A stretch of DNA of 64,000 bases from an uncultured Nitrospirota bacterium (GCA_937139405.1 CAKZPV010000001.1:1-64000), one strand, 5' to 3'. Positions 35,538 through 46,150 are shown, counted from the stretch's first letter. The notes: generated from the sequence alone by a model not told the origin. Program-made: numbers and translations.

Positions 35538-37097
35538 ATGATCTCCATTTTTAGACAGCAACAACTCAAGCATGAAGAACGTAGGCTCAACACAATGACT
35601 CAAAGACGCGTTCCGTTCTTTTTCGTTGTCTCACTGATACTCAGTTTTTTTCTTTTCACGACGAATTTGCTGGCCTCTTCAACCCAAGAAAACTCCCCAA
35701 CAAGAAAAACACCAACGCCAACACCGGAAGGCTTCGCCCTTTCACGTACATTCATACATATGGCTCAGCAGGCAAAAAATTCGGTGGTGAATATTGTCGT
35801 TAAAAAAACCATTATCAGTGATGTAGCGCCGTCAACACGCTTGCCGATTCTGGGGAAACCATTGCTCCGACAGTTTTTCGAAAAATCCTCGATACCGGAA
35901 GAAGAGATGTCTCTGCCAGAAAGTCGAGAACAGGAAATGACCTCTGGGGTAATTATCCAATCCGATGGGTATATACTGACGAATAAATCCGTGCTTGATC
36001 ACGCCTATGATATACGCGTTCAATTAATTGATGAGCGTGTCTTGAAAGCGGAAATCATCGGTCAAGATCAGTCAACCGATTTAGCGGTTTTGAAAATTAA
36101 CGCTTTCCAATTACCAACTTTTCGCTGGGGCAATTCGGATGTCCTTCAAGTTGGAGAAATCGTCATGGCGGTTGGCAACCCCTTTGGTCTCAGCCAAGTT
36201 CTAACAATTGGCGTTATTAGTGCTACAGGACGAGGAAATGTCGGCTTTGTCGACTATGAAAGTTTTATTCAAACAGATGCCGCCATGAACCCCGGAAATT
36301 TCGGAGGAGCGTTACTCAATATGAAAGGAGAGCTCATAGGGATCAACACCTCCATCCTTCATGAAAGTAGTGGAAACACAGGGATAGGCTTTGCCATCCC
36401 AAGCCAAATGGCCAAAACTGTTGCCACCTCATTAATGAAACAAGGAAAAGTGCTCCGTGGATGGCTTGGAATAGCGACTCAAAAACTGACCCCAGACTTA
36501 GCGAAGCATTTCAAGACTTCACATGGAAAAGGTGTGATCATAACCGACTTAGCCAAGGATGGCCCTGTAGGCCGAGCCAAATTTCAAAGGAGAGATGTGA
36601 TCTTGGAGTACAAGGATATGCCCGTTACCACCCCTCGACAATTACAGTCCTTGATCGCAGAAACCGAGCCTGGGACATCCATAACCATCAAACGACTGCA
36701 AGGGGGAAAGGAAAAGGATGTGGTCGTCAAGGTAGAAGAATTTCCCGTCGAAACCAGTCCGCGTACGTCCTTGAAACGAAAAGGAGACCCTCAACTCCTG
36801 ACTGGAGTGACCGTAGAGTCTGTTCCAAGGAACTTCCCAGGGACGGAAGGTGTCCTTGTGGTTGAAATCGCTCCGGGGACCCTAGGCGATAAACAGGGCT
36901 TACAAGAGGGCGACATTATCCTGGACATCAACCAAACTCCAATACGTTCGGTCGAAGATTTTGAGAAACTCGCAAGACAACTTAGTCGGCAGGACACAGC
37001 ACTTCTCTTGCTGCGTCGTGAGAACGCGACAATGTATCTCCCGCTTCAGAATCAGTTAGCACCAATGTCCAGTAGCCAACATCAATTATTGCCCTAA
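35538..37097 (+). CDS. HtrA/DegP homologue lacking catalytic His and Ser (predicted pseudoprotease)
   Basis: 519 residues: N-terminal membrane anchor or signal (about 25-47), trypsin-like domain (about 75-300) and two PDZ domains (about 305-400 and 415-505). The fold is intact and motifs such as VMAVGNPFGL and GNTGIGFAIP are conserved. But the catalytic triad is broken. The usual TNxHVV reads TNKSVL (Ser at residue 151 for His), and GNSGGAL reads GNFGGAL (Phe at residue 255 for Ser). The Asp (residue 181, in QSTDLAVLK) remains. It is therefore unlikely to cut proteins and probably works as a chaperone, scaffold or PDZ-based sensor. An AAGGGGG site precedes the ATG. Confidence 0.9.
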   Translation: MISIFRQQQLKHEERRLNTMTQRRVPFFFVVSLILSFFLFTTNLLASSTQENSPTRKTPTPTPEGFALSRTFIHMAQQAKNSVVNIVVKKTIISDVAPSTRLPILGKPLLRQFFEKSSIPEEEMSLPESREQEMTSGVIIQSDGYILTNKSVLDHAYDIRVQLIDERVLKAEIIGQDQSTDLAVLKINAFQLPTFRWGNSDVLQVGEIVMAVGNPFGLSQVLTIGVISATGRGNVGFVDYESFIQTDAAMNPGNFGGALLNMKGELIGINTSILHESSGNTGIGFAIPSQMAKTVATSLMKQGKVLRGWLGIATQKLTPDLAKHFKTSHGKGVIITDLAKDGPVGRAKFQRRDVILEYKDMPVTTPRQLQSLIAETEPGTSITIKRLQGGKEKDVVVKVEEFPVETSPRTSLKRKGDPQLLTGVTVESVPRNFPGTEGVLVVEIAPGTLGDKQGLQEGDIILDINQTPIRSVEDFEKLARQLSRQDTALLLLRRENATMYLPLQNQLAPMSSSQHQLLP

Positions 37098-37229
37098 GCG
37101 TTCAAGGATTATGAGAGAAGCTGCAGAAGTATTTCATGAACATCTACTCTTTAACTCAGCTCTCAGAAAGGGAAAGAAGGGAACTAGACGACGAGTACCC
37201 AGGTGACAACGTGAAGGGATAGATGAAAA

Positions 37230-38639
37230 ATGAGCAGCGCTTCATTACACAAATATGATTATGACCTCGTGTGCATCGGAAGCGGCCCGGCCGGGCAACG
37301 GGCAGCGATTCAAGCTGCAAAAATTGGGAAAACTGTGGCCGTGATCGAAAAAAGGCGAGTCGTAGGCGGTGCATGTCTCGAAACTGGAACAATCCCCAGC
37401 AAAACCTTTCGTGAAGCCGTCATGGCTTTTTCCACAAGCCAGGTCTTCCTCAAAAAGCAGGCGCTCACGTCCTCTAATCGTCCAATGGCCAGTCAACTAC
37501 TTTCTCGGGTTCAAGAAGTCATTGGTTTGGAAGTGGATGTTTTGAAAGATCAATTATTGCGTAACGATGTTGTGATGATAAGTGGCAATGCGGCCTTTCG
37601 CGATGCTCACACGCTTCATGTTGTTACGGAGGTAGATGACATCCAAATCACATCCGATAAATTTCTCATCGCGACAGGGACAATTCCTACTCCTCCACCG
37701 GGCGTCCCATCTGATGGAACAATGATTGTAAATAGTGATGGTGTGCTCAGCCTTACAACGTTGCCAAAAACCCTCACTGTCGTTGGTGCCGGAGTCATTG
37801 GGATTGAATACGCCTCTATGTTTGCTGAATTAGGGGTTGATGTCACTGTGGTCGATAAACGCAACCGCCCCTTGGAATTTCTGGATTATGAAATTGTGGA
37901 CGAATTGATTCACCAGATGAGAAATAAGGATGTGGTGTTTCGATTAAATGAAACAGTGGAGCAACTTGAGATTTCCCATAATCCCCACGACCGGGCCATC
38001 ATCCGACTCGAATCAGGTAAACGCCTCGTCGCTGATTTAGTCTTGTACTCTGTCGGGCGGCTCGGAGCAACCGAAGCACTCAATTTGAAAGCTGCTGGTC
38101 TTGGAACTGATGACCGTGGGCGCTTGAAAGTCAATGAACATTTCCAAACGAGCCTACCGCATATTTTCGCGGCGGGTGATGTGATCGGATACCCCAGCTT
38201 AGCAGCCACCTCTTCCGAACAGGGCCGATTGGCTGCCTGTTATGCCTTCAATATTCCAGCCGACCCGATGGTCGATCACTTTCCCATTGGCATCTATGCG
38301 ATTCCGGAAATCTCCATGGTCGGTAAAACTGAACAAGAATTAAGCAAGAACAAGGTGCCGTACGAAACGGGGATGGCACGCTACAGGGAAATCGCTCGCG
38401 GAGCTATCATGGGTGACAACACAGGTTTTTTCAAGATGTTATTTCACCGGGAGACACGGAATCTATTAGGAGTCCATGCAATAGGGACTGGAGCAACCGA
38501 GCTGATCCATATTGGCCAGGCCGTCATGGGATTGGGTGGTGGACTGGATTATTTTTTGAAAACGGTGTTCAACTATCCTACTCTGGCAGAATGCTACAAA
38601 GTCTCAGCACTCGATGCCTACAACAAGCTCAATCACTGA
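37230..38639 (+). CDS. sthA: Soluble pyridine nucleotide transhydrogenase (SthA-like flavoprotein)
   Basis: A 469-residue member of the dihydrolipoamide dehydrogenase superfamily. GSGPAGQRAA binds FAD, GAGVIGIEYASMFAELG binds NAD(P)H, FAAGDVIG is the second FAD site, and the C-terminal dimerisation domain is complete. The active-site disulfide of lipoamide dehydrogenases (CxxxxC) is replaced by CLETGTIPSK, where the second Cys is Thr; that is the SthA pattern. It moves hydride between NADH and NADPH pools. It lies just upstream of cydAB and may help redox balance for the bd oxidase (inference). Confidence 0.9.
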   Translation: MSSASLHKYDYDLVCIGSGPAGQRAAIQAAKIGKTVAVIEKRRVVGGACLETGTIPSKTFREAVMAFSTSQVFLKKQALTSSNRPMASQLLSRVQEVIGLEVDVLKDQLLRNDVVMISGNAAFRDAHTLHVVTEVDDIQITSDKFLIATGTIPTPPPGVPSDGTMIVNSDGVLSLTTLPKTLTVVGAGVIGIEYASMFAELGVDVTVVDKRNRPLEFLDYEIVDELIHQMRNKDVVFRLNETVEQLEISHNPHDRAIIRLESGKRLVADLVLYSVGRLGATEALNLKAAGLGTDDRGRLKVNEHFQTSLPHIFAAGDVIGYPSLAATSSEQGRLAACYAFNIPADPMVDHFPIGIYAIPEISMVGKTEQELSKNKVPYETGMARYREIARGAIMGDNTGFFKMLFHRETRNLLGVHAIGTGATELIHIGQAVMGLGGGLDYFLKTVFNYPTLAECYKVSALDAYNKLNH

Positions 38640-38678
38640 GGCAAAGGCTTTACACGTTAGCTATCTCAACCAATTGAT

Positions 38679-40016
38679 ATGAGTGATTTATTAGCAGCGA
38701 GATCCCTTATGGCTATGTCGCTAGGATTTCATATTATCTTTGCGATGGTTTCCATGGCGATGCCGCTTCTTATGGTCATTGCTGAATGGCAGTGGTTAAA
38801 AACCGGGCAAGAAGTTTATTTGACGGTAGCCAAGCGCTGGGCAAAAGGCGCAGCCATCTTCTTTGCCGTTGGCGCCGTGTCTGGAACCGTCTTGTCCTTT
38901 CAACTTGGACTGTTGTGGCCAGCCTTTATGGCATGGGCAGGACCGATTATTGGTTTGGCCTTTTCGATTGAAGGCTTTGCCTTTTTTACCGAAGCCATCT
39001 TTCTCGGCATTTATTTATACGGATGGCAAAAGGTCAGCCCCAACGCACATTTGGCTGCAGGAATGGTCGTCGCAGTGAGTGGAATTATCTCAGGTGTGGT
39101 AGTCGTGATGGCCAACGGCTGGATGAACACGCCACGAGGGTTTACGCTTGTTGATGGAATCCCCTCGAATATTGATCCCATCGCAGCGCTCTTGAATCCT
39201 TCTGGTCTTTTACAAGCCCCACACATGATTCTTGCGGCATTTGCCGCAGTGGGATTTGCTGTTGCTGGCATTCATGCCTTCCTTCTTCTACGCCATCCGG
39301 ACCATCCTTTTCATCAGACGGCCTTCACCATTGCGGCGGCGGTAGGCTGCATCAGCGCACTTCTCCAACCCTTAAGTGGGGATTTTCTTGCCAAACGAGT
39401 GGCAGAATTTCAACCGATGAAATTGGCCGTCTTTGAAGGCCAGGTACATACTCAAAAGGGAGCCCCCTTTCGCCTCGGTGGCATTTGGAATTCGGATAAA
39501 GAAATGTTTGATTATGTTCTGGAAATCCCTTATGCCCTCAGTCTGATGTTACATCTCGATCCTCAAGGTGAAGTTCAAGGATTCAAAGATTTCCCTAAGG
39601 AGCATTGGCCGCCAATTGGACTGGTCAGGACGGCCTTTCAAATTATGGTGTTTATTGGTATTTCCATGATGTTTCTGGCTCTCTGGGCAACATGCCTGGT
39701 CTTCATGAAAAAAAATATCTTTCAGTCAAAAGCATTTTTGAAAGCCATGGTCTTCGCGACGCCACTGGGGTTTCTTGCAACTGAATGTGGATGGGTCGCC
39801 ACGGAAGTCGGCCGACAACCCTGGATAGTGGTGGGCTATGTGAAAACAGCCGAAGCGGTCACGCCAATGCCAGGACTGAATATTCCGCTAGTCTTTTTTG
39901 CTGGGCTCTATACGTTTTTAGCTTTTATCGTCGTATGGCTTATGCTCCGACATGTGGCCGCCACACCTGGCCAATTCGAAATGAATCCTCGCACGAACCT
40001 CACGGCACTGACATGA
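38679..40016 (+). CDS. cydA: Cytochrome bd-type ubiquinol oxidase subunit I
   Basis: A 445-residue, nine-helix subunit carrying haems. MSLGFHIIFA holds the conserved N-terminal His ligand, and the quinol-binding periplasmic loop includes SGDFLAKRVAEFQPMKLA and the conserved Glu of VFEGQ. The GRQPWIVVGY motif near 385 is the haem b region. The Q-loop is short, as in the cyanide-insensitive (CIO) type. It oxidises quinol and reduces O2 to water without pumping protons. It overlaps cydB by four bases (ATGA). The ribosome site is weak. Confidence 0.95.
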   Translation: MSDLLAARSLMAMSLGFHIIFAMVSMAMPLLMVIAEWQWLKTGQEVYLTVAKRWAKGAAIFFAVGAVSGTVLSFQLGLLWPAFMAWAGPIIGLAFSIEGFAFFTEAIFLGIYLYGWQKVSPNAHLAAGMVVAVSGIISGVVVVMANGWMNTPRGFTLVDGIPSNIDPIAALLNPSGLLQAPHMILAAFAAVGFAVAGIHAFLLLRHPDHPFHQTAFTIAAAVGCISALLQPLSGDFLAKRVAEFQPMKLAVFEGQVHTQKGAPFRLGGIWNSDKEMFDYVLEIPYALSLMLHLDPQGEVQGFKDFPKEHWPPIGLVRTAFQIMVFIGISMMFLALWATCLVFMKKNIFQSKAFLKAMVFATPLGFLATECGWVATEVGRQPWIVVGYVKTAEAVTPMPGLNIPLVFFAGLYTFLAFIVVWLMLRHVAATPGQFEMNPRTNLTALT

Positions 40017-41053
40017 TTGATTTAGAAACGACATTAGCTATTGCGCTCCTTGTGTCCCTGACCTTTTATGTACTCATGGCAGGGGCTGACTTTGGAGCTG
40101 GGATTTGGCACCTCCTGGCACATGGGCCATCCCGTCGCGACCAACATCATTTAATCGGCGAAGCCATTGGTCCCATTTGGGAGGCCAACCATGTGTGGCT
40201 GATACTTATTGTCACCATTCTCTTCACGGCGTTTCCCACTGCCTATGCACAAATTTCAGTCACACTCCACATTCCCCTCACACTTCTAGTAATCGGGATT
40301 GTCCTTCGCGGTTCAGCCTATGCCTTTCGGCATTACGATATCCGCCATGATGAACTCCACGTTCGTTGGGATCAATTGTTTGCTCTAGCCAGCCTCATCA
40401 GCCCCTTCCTCCTCGGGATTATTATCGGGGCTATCACGGCGGGCAGTTTTCCCATAAGCCCCGAGAGTTTCTTCGAAGGCTACTTGTCCAATTGGCTTCA
40501 GCCTTTTCCGCTAGCTATGGGACTGCTAGCTTTGGTGTTCTTTGCCTATCTAGCGGCAGTCTATCTCATTCTCGAGACACAGGACTCCAGCCTTCAGGAA
40601 ATTTTCCGAAAACGGGCTATCACCGCTGCGATATGCGCAGGATTGCTTGGTGAAATTGTTTTCTTCTTAGGACAAGAAGGAGCTTCATATTTATGGGGTG
40701 ACATGACCAATTCATTATGGGGTGGTTTGATCATTTTTGGGACTGTCGTCTTCACCGTCGCGTCCGTACGATTTCTCTTCACCCGCCACTATTGGTGGGC
40801 TCGAACCTGTGCTATTCTTCAAGTTATTCTAACCATTTGGGCATGGGGCCTAGCCCAGTTTCCATATCTCGTGCCACCCTATCTTACGATTTACAGCGCG
40901 TCTTCCCCAGCAATTACCCTTCAGTTTATGGTGATCGCGTTAATTGTGGGCGCATGTTTACTGTTTCCCTCCCTTTATTATTTATTTCGCATCTTCAAAG
41001 AAGACTCCATATTGGGGCTCAAACATGCCCCTAAAAAACCAGCAGATACTTAG
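40013..41053 (+). CDS. cydB: Cytochrome bd-type ubiquinol oxidase subunit II
   Basis: 346 residues, about eight to nine helices, with the signature FYVLMAGADFGAGIWHL near the N-terminus and GPIWEANHVWLI (about 55-65) on the second helix, both CydB hallmarks. The start is ATG 40013 inside the cydA stop; the frame is open further upstream (39785) but that part is only the shifted cydA sequence. CydB pairs with CydA and holds the quinone or second proton path depending on the species. No CydX-like tiny ORF was evident directly downstream. Confidence 0.95.
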   Translation: MIDLETTLAIALLVSLTFYVLMAGADFGAGIWHLLAHGPSRRDQHHLIGEAIGPIWEANHVWLILIVTILFTAFPTAYAQISVTLHIPLTLLVIGIVLRGSAYAFRHYDIRHDELHVRWDQLFALASLISPFLLGIIIGAITAGSFPISPESFFEGYLSNWLQPFPLAMGLLALVFFAYLAAVYLILETQDSSLQEIFRKRAITAAICAGLLGEIVFFLGQEGASYLWGDMTNSLWGGLIIFGTVVFTVASVRFLFTRHYWWARTCAILQVILTIWAWGLAQFPYLVPPYLTIYSASSPAITLQFMVIALIVGACLLFPSLYYLFRIFKEDSILGLKHAPKKPADT

Positions 41054-41197
41054 GCCTCATGGGGAACATGCAATTGTATGAAGCTTAGATCAATTTGCTC
41101 TTTGTTCATTTTTACCAATGCCAGATCGTCGGGTCTTTAACCCAAGGAGGCAACCATCGATACTTCAAAACCGATAAGTACATTCTTTCAGTTACCG

Positions 41198-42361
41198 ATG
41201 GTTTTCATTTGTATGCTGGCCGGTCTTACAGGATGCCTCTCTCCTTATTCATTGGAGAAAGCTGTGGTGGCTTATGATTATGCCGTCACCAATACCTTGG
41301 TGGAACAATTGTTGGTGAATATTGCCCGAGCCCACCATCATCAACCTGTCCACTTTACAGGTGTATCCAATATTGCCGCGACCTTTGATTTTAGCGTCAA
41401 CGCTGGTGCCACTCCACCCCTTGGCGGAGTCGATGGGGGATTTTCCTTAGCTCCATTATTCGGCGCCAGTGTTTCAGAAAATCCGACGATTAGTATTGCA
41501 CCTATAGATGGAGAAGAATTTACCAAGCGGCTTCTTACGCCCTTTCAAGAATCCAAACTCACCTTGCTACTTCGTCAAGGTGTGGATATCGACTTACTGT
41601 TACGGTTAATGGCTGGGGAGCTTCGGGTGTTTCACGGGGACGGGGAGATTGCCTATTACAACACTCCATCCGATGAAACAGGGTATCCCAAATTTCGTCG
41701 GGCTGTCTTGCATCTTTCTCGATTACAAGATACGAATCAGTTGTACGTGGAGCCCTTAGTGATTGAACGCTCATGGAATATCCCGTTTTCTTCTTTGTCG
41801 GGTGAAGATTTTTCGATACTCGAAAAAGAATATCAAGTGACCTATGACATATCCACCAACGCATACCTTTTACAAAAAAGGATTGTGGGCCGCATTGTGA
41901 TCACTAATTATGATCCTGATCTGCTTGACCCCGCTGAGCGGCTTGATCTGCAGAAAAAGGCTGAACGGTGGCCCCCGAACGATCTATTAATAGACATTCG
42001 ACCAGGATTTCCTGGAGGCGAACTTCCTCTTCAGGGCGATTTTCGTCTTCGAAGTTTTCATGCCATTCTCAATTTTCTTGGGCGTACCATGGAAGAAGAG
42101 CCAGAATATCACGTTGACCCCGATCCTCTCACAGGCTCAGTCACCGAAAATCCGGTAAGAACCTTTGACATTATTGAAACTGAGTTTCCACCAGAGCACG
42201 CCATTTTATCGGCCTCATATGAAGGAGAGTACTATTCATTTGGTGACCGGGAGAATGAATCTTGGAATCAAGAGGCATTTCGCCTTCTCTATCAACTCTA
42301 TCAAATGACCGTGACCGAAGAGTTAAAAGGCGCGGCTCCCAGTATCACGATCGCCAAATGA
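41198..42361 (+). CDS. Lipoprotein of unknown function; real start may be an ATC at 41156
   Basis: The hydrophobic segment ends in LAGLTGC, a lipobox, and the mature protein is about 375 residues, mixed alpha/beta with no motif I know. From the first ATG (41198) the signal peptide would be only 13 residues with no positive charge. Fourteen codons upstream an AAGGAGGCAACC ribosome site stands at perfect spacing before ATC (41156). The same GGAGGCAACC precedes the ATG at 21745. Starting at ATC would add a polar segment containing Lys and give a normal 27-residue signal. The next gene downstream is a decayed outer-membrane protein. Confidence 0.75.
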   Translation: MVFICMLAGLTGCLSPYSLEKAVVAYDYAVTNTLVEQLLVNIARAHHHQPVHFTGVSNIAATFDFSVNAGATPPLGGVDGGFSLAPLFGASVSENPTISIAPIDGEEFTKRLLTPFQESKLTLLLRQGVDIDLLLRLMAGELRVFHGDGEIAYYNTPSDETGYPKFRRAVLHLSRLQDTNQLYVEPLVIERSWNIPFSSLSGEDFSILEKEYQVTYDISTNAYLLQKRIVGRIVITNYDPDLLDPAERLDLQKKAERWPPNDLLIDIRPGFPGGELPLQGDFRLRSFHAILNFLGRTMEEEPEYHVDPDPLTGSVTENPVRTFDIIETEFPPEHAILSASYEGEYYSFGDRENESWNQEAFRLLYQLYQMTVTEELKGAAPSITIAK

Positions 42362-42381
42362 TCACTGGGTGAAAAACAGTT

Positions 42382-43070
42382 ATGGCCATTGGCAAGATTT
42401 CAACTATTCGTCCAGCGCCACTTTCTACTCCTGGTTATTTCGAACTGGAAATGGGTTGGCAAAGATTACAAGAAAAAAGACCGAGGATTATCGACGTATC
42501 GTTCCCTATTTATCCCAACTCGCCAGTATAGAATACAGAGGGGGTGTTAATCGGAGGCGATGCGTTGGTCATCAATGACTTCGAGCAAGGATCGACCCTA
42601 GCTGTGTTTGGAGATTTGACTCCATTGCTCAAGCTGAACATGCTTTTGCCATTTCACCCTACATGGGCCTTGGCATTAGAAATGGGCGCTAATTTCCTGA
42701 CAGGTTCCCAAACTATTTCTAACCAAGAGACTGATTACCTGGTTGCCAGTATTTATGCCATTAGGGTGGGGTCTTTAGGCATCGCTTTCAACGTGGGCTA
42801 TATCCGTCTTGGTTGAGCACCAAAAGAAAAACGGGCTAACCAAACGTTGGTCAGTCGCTAGTGAAGTGGCTGGAACAGTGAGGCGTGGAGTCAAATCCTT
42901 CGCGCAACTTTTGACATCCACTAGTTATTTCAAGCATCAAAACTTGTTGGGAATATGGGTGTCGCATTCGGCCTCGACGATGCCTCACAGGAATGGACCT
43001 TGTTTACAGGCATCACGACTTTGCTTGGAAAAGTATGGAATCGGAACTAATTCTCCCTCGTTTAGGCTAA
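42382..43070 (+). pseudogene. Decayed outer-membrane beta-barrel gene (transporter/phenol-MetA-like family)
   Basis: Pieces of a barrel protein appear in order across about 690 bases. TPGYFELEMGWQ is followed, in a shifted frame, by KDRGLSTYRSLFIPT, then GGDALVINDFEQGSTLAVFGDLTPLLKL (first frame), NVGYIRLG, MGVAFGLDDASQEW and TLFTGITTLLGK, ending after another shift with ELILPRLG. In the main frame there are stops at 42529 (TAG), 42814 (TGA), 42859-42864 (TAG TGA) and 42922 (TAG), plus frameshifts near 42475, 42540 and 43033. So many lesions mean a true pseudogene rather than a sequencing slip. The family resemblance is from memory of similar barrel proteins. Confidence 0.7.
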
Positions 43071-43228
43071 TATTCATAAATCATTATCAACATCTGAAAG
43101 GCCCATCTTTGAACAATCACTACCTGACTTGAAAAAATTATTGCAGGTCGTGGAGGATGGGAAATTCGAATGTGAGCTAGAAGAGTCTATCGCTCAATTT
43201 CATTGACAATAGATAAGGATACGAGCAA

Positions 43229-45952
43229 ATGGCCAAAAACTCAGAGATGACGCAAAGAGTGGTGAAACAAAAAAAACTACATAAGAACTCGACTAGAAAA
43301 AAGACCATGACCTCGGAAGAACGACGGTTGAATGAATCAAAGAACCATCAAAAACATTGGAAACGTTGGGGCCCTTATTTGAGTGAACGACAGTGGGGCA
43401 CAGTACGTGAGGATTACAGTGCTGCTGGAACTGCCTGGGAGTATTTTCCTCATGATCATGCACGCTCGCGTGCTTATAGGTGGGGAGAAGATGGTCTTGG
43501 TGGGATCTGTGATCGACACCAATATCTCTGCTTTGCCCTGGCACTGTGGAACGGCCAAGACCCCATCCTCAAAGAGCGTCTTTTTGGATTGACCAACCAA
43601 GAGGGGAATCACGGAGAAGACGTGAAAGAACAGTACTTTTATCTCGATTCGACACCGACTCATTCCTATATGAAATTTCTCTATAAGTATCCACAACAAG
43701 CATTTCCCTATCAACAACTTCTTGAAGAAAGTCAAAAACGAGATCGAGGGGAGAAGGAATATGAATTATTGGATACAGGTATCTTCCAGGAAAATAGGTA
43801 TTTCGATGTGTTTATCGAATATGCCAAAGCCAACCCCGAAGATATCGGGATCAAAATTACCGCCTGCAATCGTGGACCTGATCTTTCCACGTTAACTCTC
43901 TGCCCAACCCTGTGGTTCCGCAATACCTGGTCGTGGGGATCCGATACGGATAAGCCTATTCTACAAAAAAGATACCCCGCTGGTGATATCCCTGTCATTG
44001 AAGCCGAACATGCCTATTATGGAAAACGTTGGTTATTGTGTGACGGTGATCCGGAGCTATTGTTTACAGAAAATGAGTCAAACGGAGAGCAGTTGTGGGA
44101 CATCGAGAATCGCAGTCCATATGTGAAAGATGCATTTCATCGATATCTTATTCAGAAGGAACTGCATGCGGTTAATCCTGACAAGGTCGGCACGAAGGCT
44201 ACAGCTTGTTATCAGCTACGGATACCTCCCAATTCTCAGGCGACCATCAAGCTTCGTTTGACGAATAAACTCCCAAAAGACTCGGCATTCGGAACATTGT
44301 TCAATTCAAATTTTGCCAAACGAAAATCTGAAGCGTATGACTTCTATTCCATGCGATCTCAAGATTTATCCCCCGACGAGCAAAGTATCCAACGACAAGC
44401 TTTTGCAGGTCTTCTTTGGTCAAAACAGTATTACCAGTATGATGTTCGAACTTGGAGTCAAGGAGATCCAGTCGGTCCACCACCTCCTCCGGGACGAGAC
44501 AAGATTCGAAATGGTAATTGGACGCATCTGTATAACGCCGATGTGATCTCCATGCCCGACAAATGGGAATACTCATGGTATGCCACATGGGATTTAGCGT
44601 TTCACTGCATTCCGCTCGCACAGATTGATCCAGACTTTGCCAAAGAACAACTTCTGTTATTCCTACGTGAATGGTACATGCATCCTAATGGCCAACTTCC
44701 GGCGTATGAGTGGTCCTTTGATGATGTCAATCCTCCCGTGCATGCATGGGCCGCCTGGCGAGTCTATAAGATTGATAAGCGAGTCCGGGGAAAAGCCGAT
44801 CGCAATTTTCTGGAACAAGTCTTTCACAAACTACTGCTGAACTTCACGTGGTGGGTCAATCGAAAGGACCTCGATGGAAAAAATCTTTTCCAAGGCGGCT
44901 TTCTTGGTCTGGATAATATCGGGATCTTCGATCGCTCCAAAGAGTTACCGACGGGGGGACATTTCGATCAATCCGATGGAACAAGTTGGATGGGCATGTA
45001 TTGTCTCAACATGCTTGCGATCGCGTTGGAGCTGGCGAAAGAGAATCCTGCTTATGAGGGCGCCGCGAGTAAATTCTTTGAACATTTCGTCTATATTACC
45101 CACGCCATCAACGGGAAAGGAGATGAGTGTCTCGATTTATGGGATGAACATGATGGATTTTATTATGATGTTTTGCATCTTCCAAATGGCGACCATAAAA
45201 AAATCAAGATTCGGTCCATGGTTGGATTAATCTCGCTTTTTGCGGTCGAAACGCTAGAGTCCGAGATCATTGATGCCTTGCCGGAATTTAAGCGGCGGAT
45301 GCTTTGGTTTTTGGAAAATCGGCCAGAACTTCGTCGACATGTCGCCACAATGACGCATAGGGATGGAGAGATTCGGCGAATGCTCTCCATTGTTGGAGAA
45401 GACCGCCTCTCCCGTGTACTCCAAACCGTACTGAATGAGCAGGAGTTCCTGTCTCCCCATGGTATTCGCTCGTTGTCTCAATACCATCAAGATGCACTTT
45501 TTATGATGCAGATGAACGGCAACACCTATCAAGTACGATATGAACCAGCCGAATCGACGGTGCCAGATTTTGGTGGTAACTCCAATTGGCGGGGTCCGAT
45601 ATGGTTCCCAGTGAATTATCTATTGATTGAGTCTCTTCAGAAATATCATCATTTCTTAGGAAACGCTTATACGATTGAATGCCCGACTGGGTCAGGTCAC
45701 TACCTCTCGCTTTGGGACGTCGCAGGTGAATTGGCTCATCGACTCAAAAGTATTTTTCTCAAAGATGACAATGGTCGTAGACCAGTGTATGGCGGAATCC
45801 ATCAGTTTCAACATGATCCTAACTGGAAAGAACTCATTCATTTTCATGAATATTTTCATGGAGATAACGGCACAGGTCTTGGCGCGAGTCATCAAACCGG
45901 CTGGACGGCCCTCGTGGCAAAGCTGATGGAACAATATCCCACGAAGGAATAA
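43229..45952 (+). CDS. GH63-family glucosidase-like protein (mannosyl-oligosaccharide glucosidase type)
   Basis: A 907-residue cytosolic protein with a lysine-rich start and no signal peptide. The C-terminal (alpha/alpha)6 barrel shows GH63 hallmarks: [35 protein letters not shown] with the catalytic Asp, [20 protein letters not shown] and [14 protein letters not shown]. Bacterial GH63 proteins act on glucosyl linkages of oligosaccharides such as glucosyl-glycerate or alpha-glucans; the substrate here is not fixed. AGGA nine bases upstream supports the ATG. It adds another glucan-active enzyme to a window already holding GlgB, GlgE, GlgP and a GH13 enzyme. Confidence 0.88.
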   Translation: MAKNSEMTQRVVKQKKLHKNSTRKKTMTSEERRLNESKNHQKHWKRWGPYLSERQWGTVREDYSAAGTAWEYFPHDHARSRAYRWGEDGLGGICDRHQYLCFALALWNGQDPILKERLFGLTNQEGNHGEDVKEQYFYLDSTPTHSYMKFLYKYPQQAFPYQQLLEESQKRDRGEKEYELLDTGIFQENRYFDVFIEYAKANPEDIGIKITACNRGPDLSTLTLCPTLWFRNTWSWGSDTDKPILQKRYPAGDIPVIEAEHAYYGKRWLLCDGDPELLFTENESNGEQLWDIENRSPYVKDAFHRYLIQKELHAVNPDKVGTKATACYQLRIPPNSQATIKLRLTNKLPKDSAFGTLFNSNFAKRKSEAYDFYSMRSQDLSPDEQSIQRQAFAGLLWSKQYYQYDVRTWSQGDPVGPPPPPGRDKIRNGNWTHLYNADVISMPDKWEYSWYATWDLAFHCIPLAQIDPDFAKEQLLLFLREWYMHPNGQLPAYEWSFDDVNPPVHAWAAWRVYKIDKRVRGKADRNFLEQVFHKLLLNFTWWVNRKDLDGKNLFQGGFLGLDNIGIFDRSKELPTGGHFDQSDGTSWMGMYCLNMLAIALELAKENPAYEGAASKFFEHFVYITHAINGKGDECLDLWDEHDGFYYDVLHLPNGDHKKIKIRSMVGLISLFAVETLESEIIDALPEFKRRMLWFLENRPELRRHVATMTHRDGEIRRMLSIVGEDRLSRVLQTVLNEQEFLSPHGIRSLSQYHQDALFMMQMNGNTYQVRYEPAESTVPDFGGNSNWRGPIWFPVNYLLIESLQKYHHFLGNAYTIECPTGSGHYLSLWDVAGELAHRLKSIFLKDDNGRRPVYGGIHQFQHDPNWKELIHFHEYFHGDNGTGLGASHQTGWTALVAKLMEQYPTKE

Positions 45953-46150
45953 TTAACTGGCCATGAGGCCTTGCTGAAGAATATCATGCCCTCATTCAAC
46001 AGTAGTATTTAGATAGAAAATTAGGGAAAATTCTTCGAAGCTTTTTTGCCAAACTCAAAGACTTGCCACCATGATCATCGTTTTCAAAGACAGGTGGAGC
46101 AATTGAAAATTAATGAAGATCGATTCTATCATTAGGTCTAATATAGGCTT

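Noticed and set aside
37230-38639. Dihydrolipoamide dehydrogenase as identity for the sthA-like gene
   Set aside because: The redox-active second Cys of the CxxxxC motif is Thr, which fits SthA-type transhydrogenase instead.
46133-46138. GTCTAA just before LapA-like copy 2
   Set aside because: The -35 position reads AATGAA, and the GTT extension before GTCTAA is absent.
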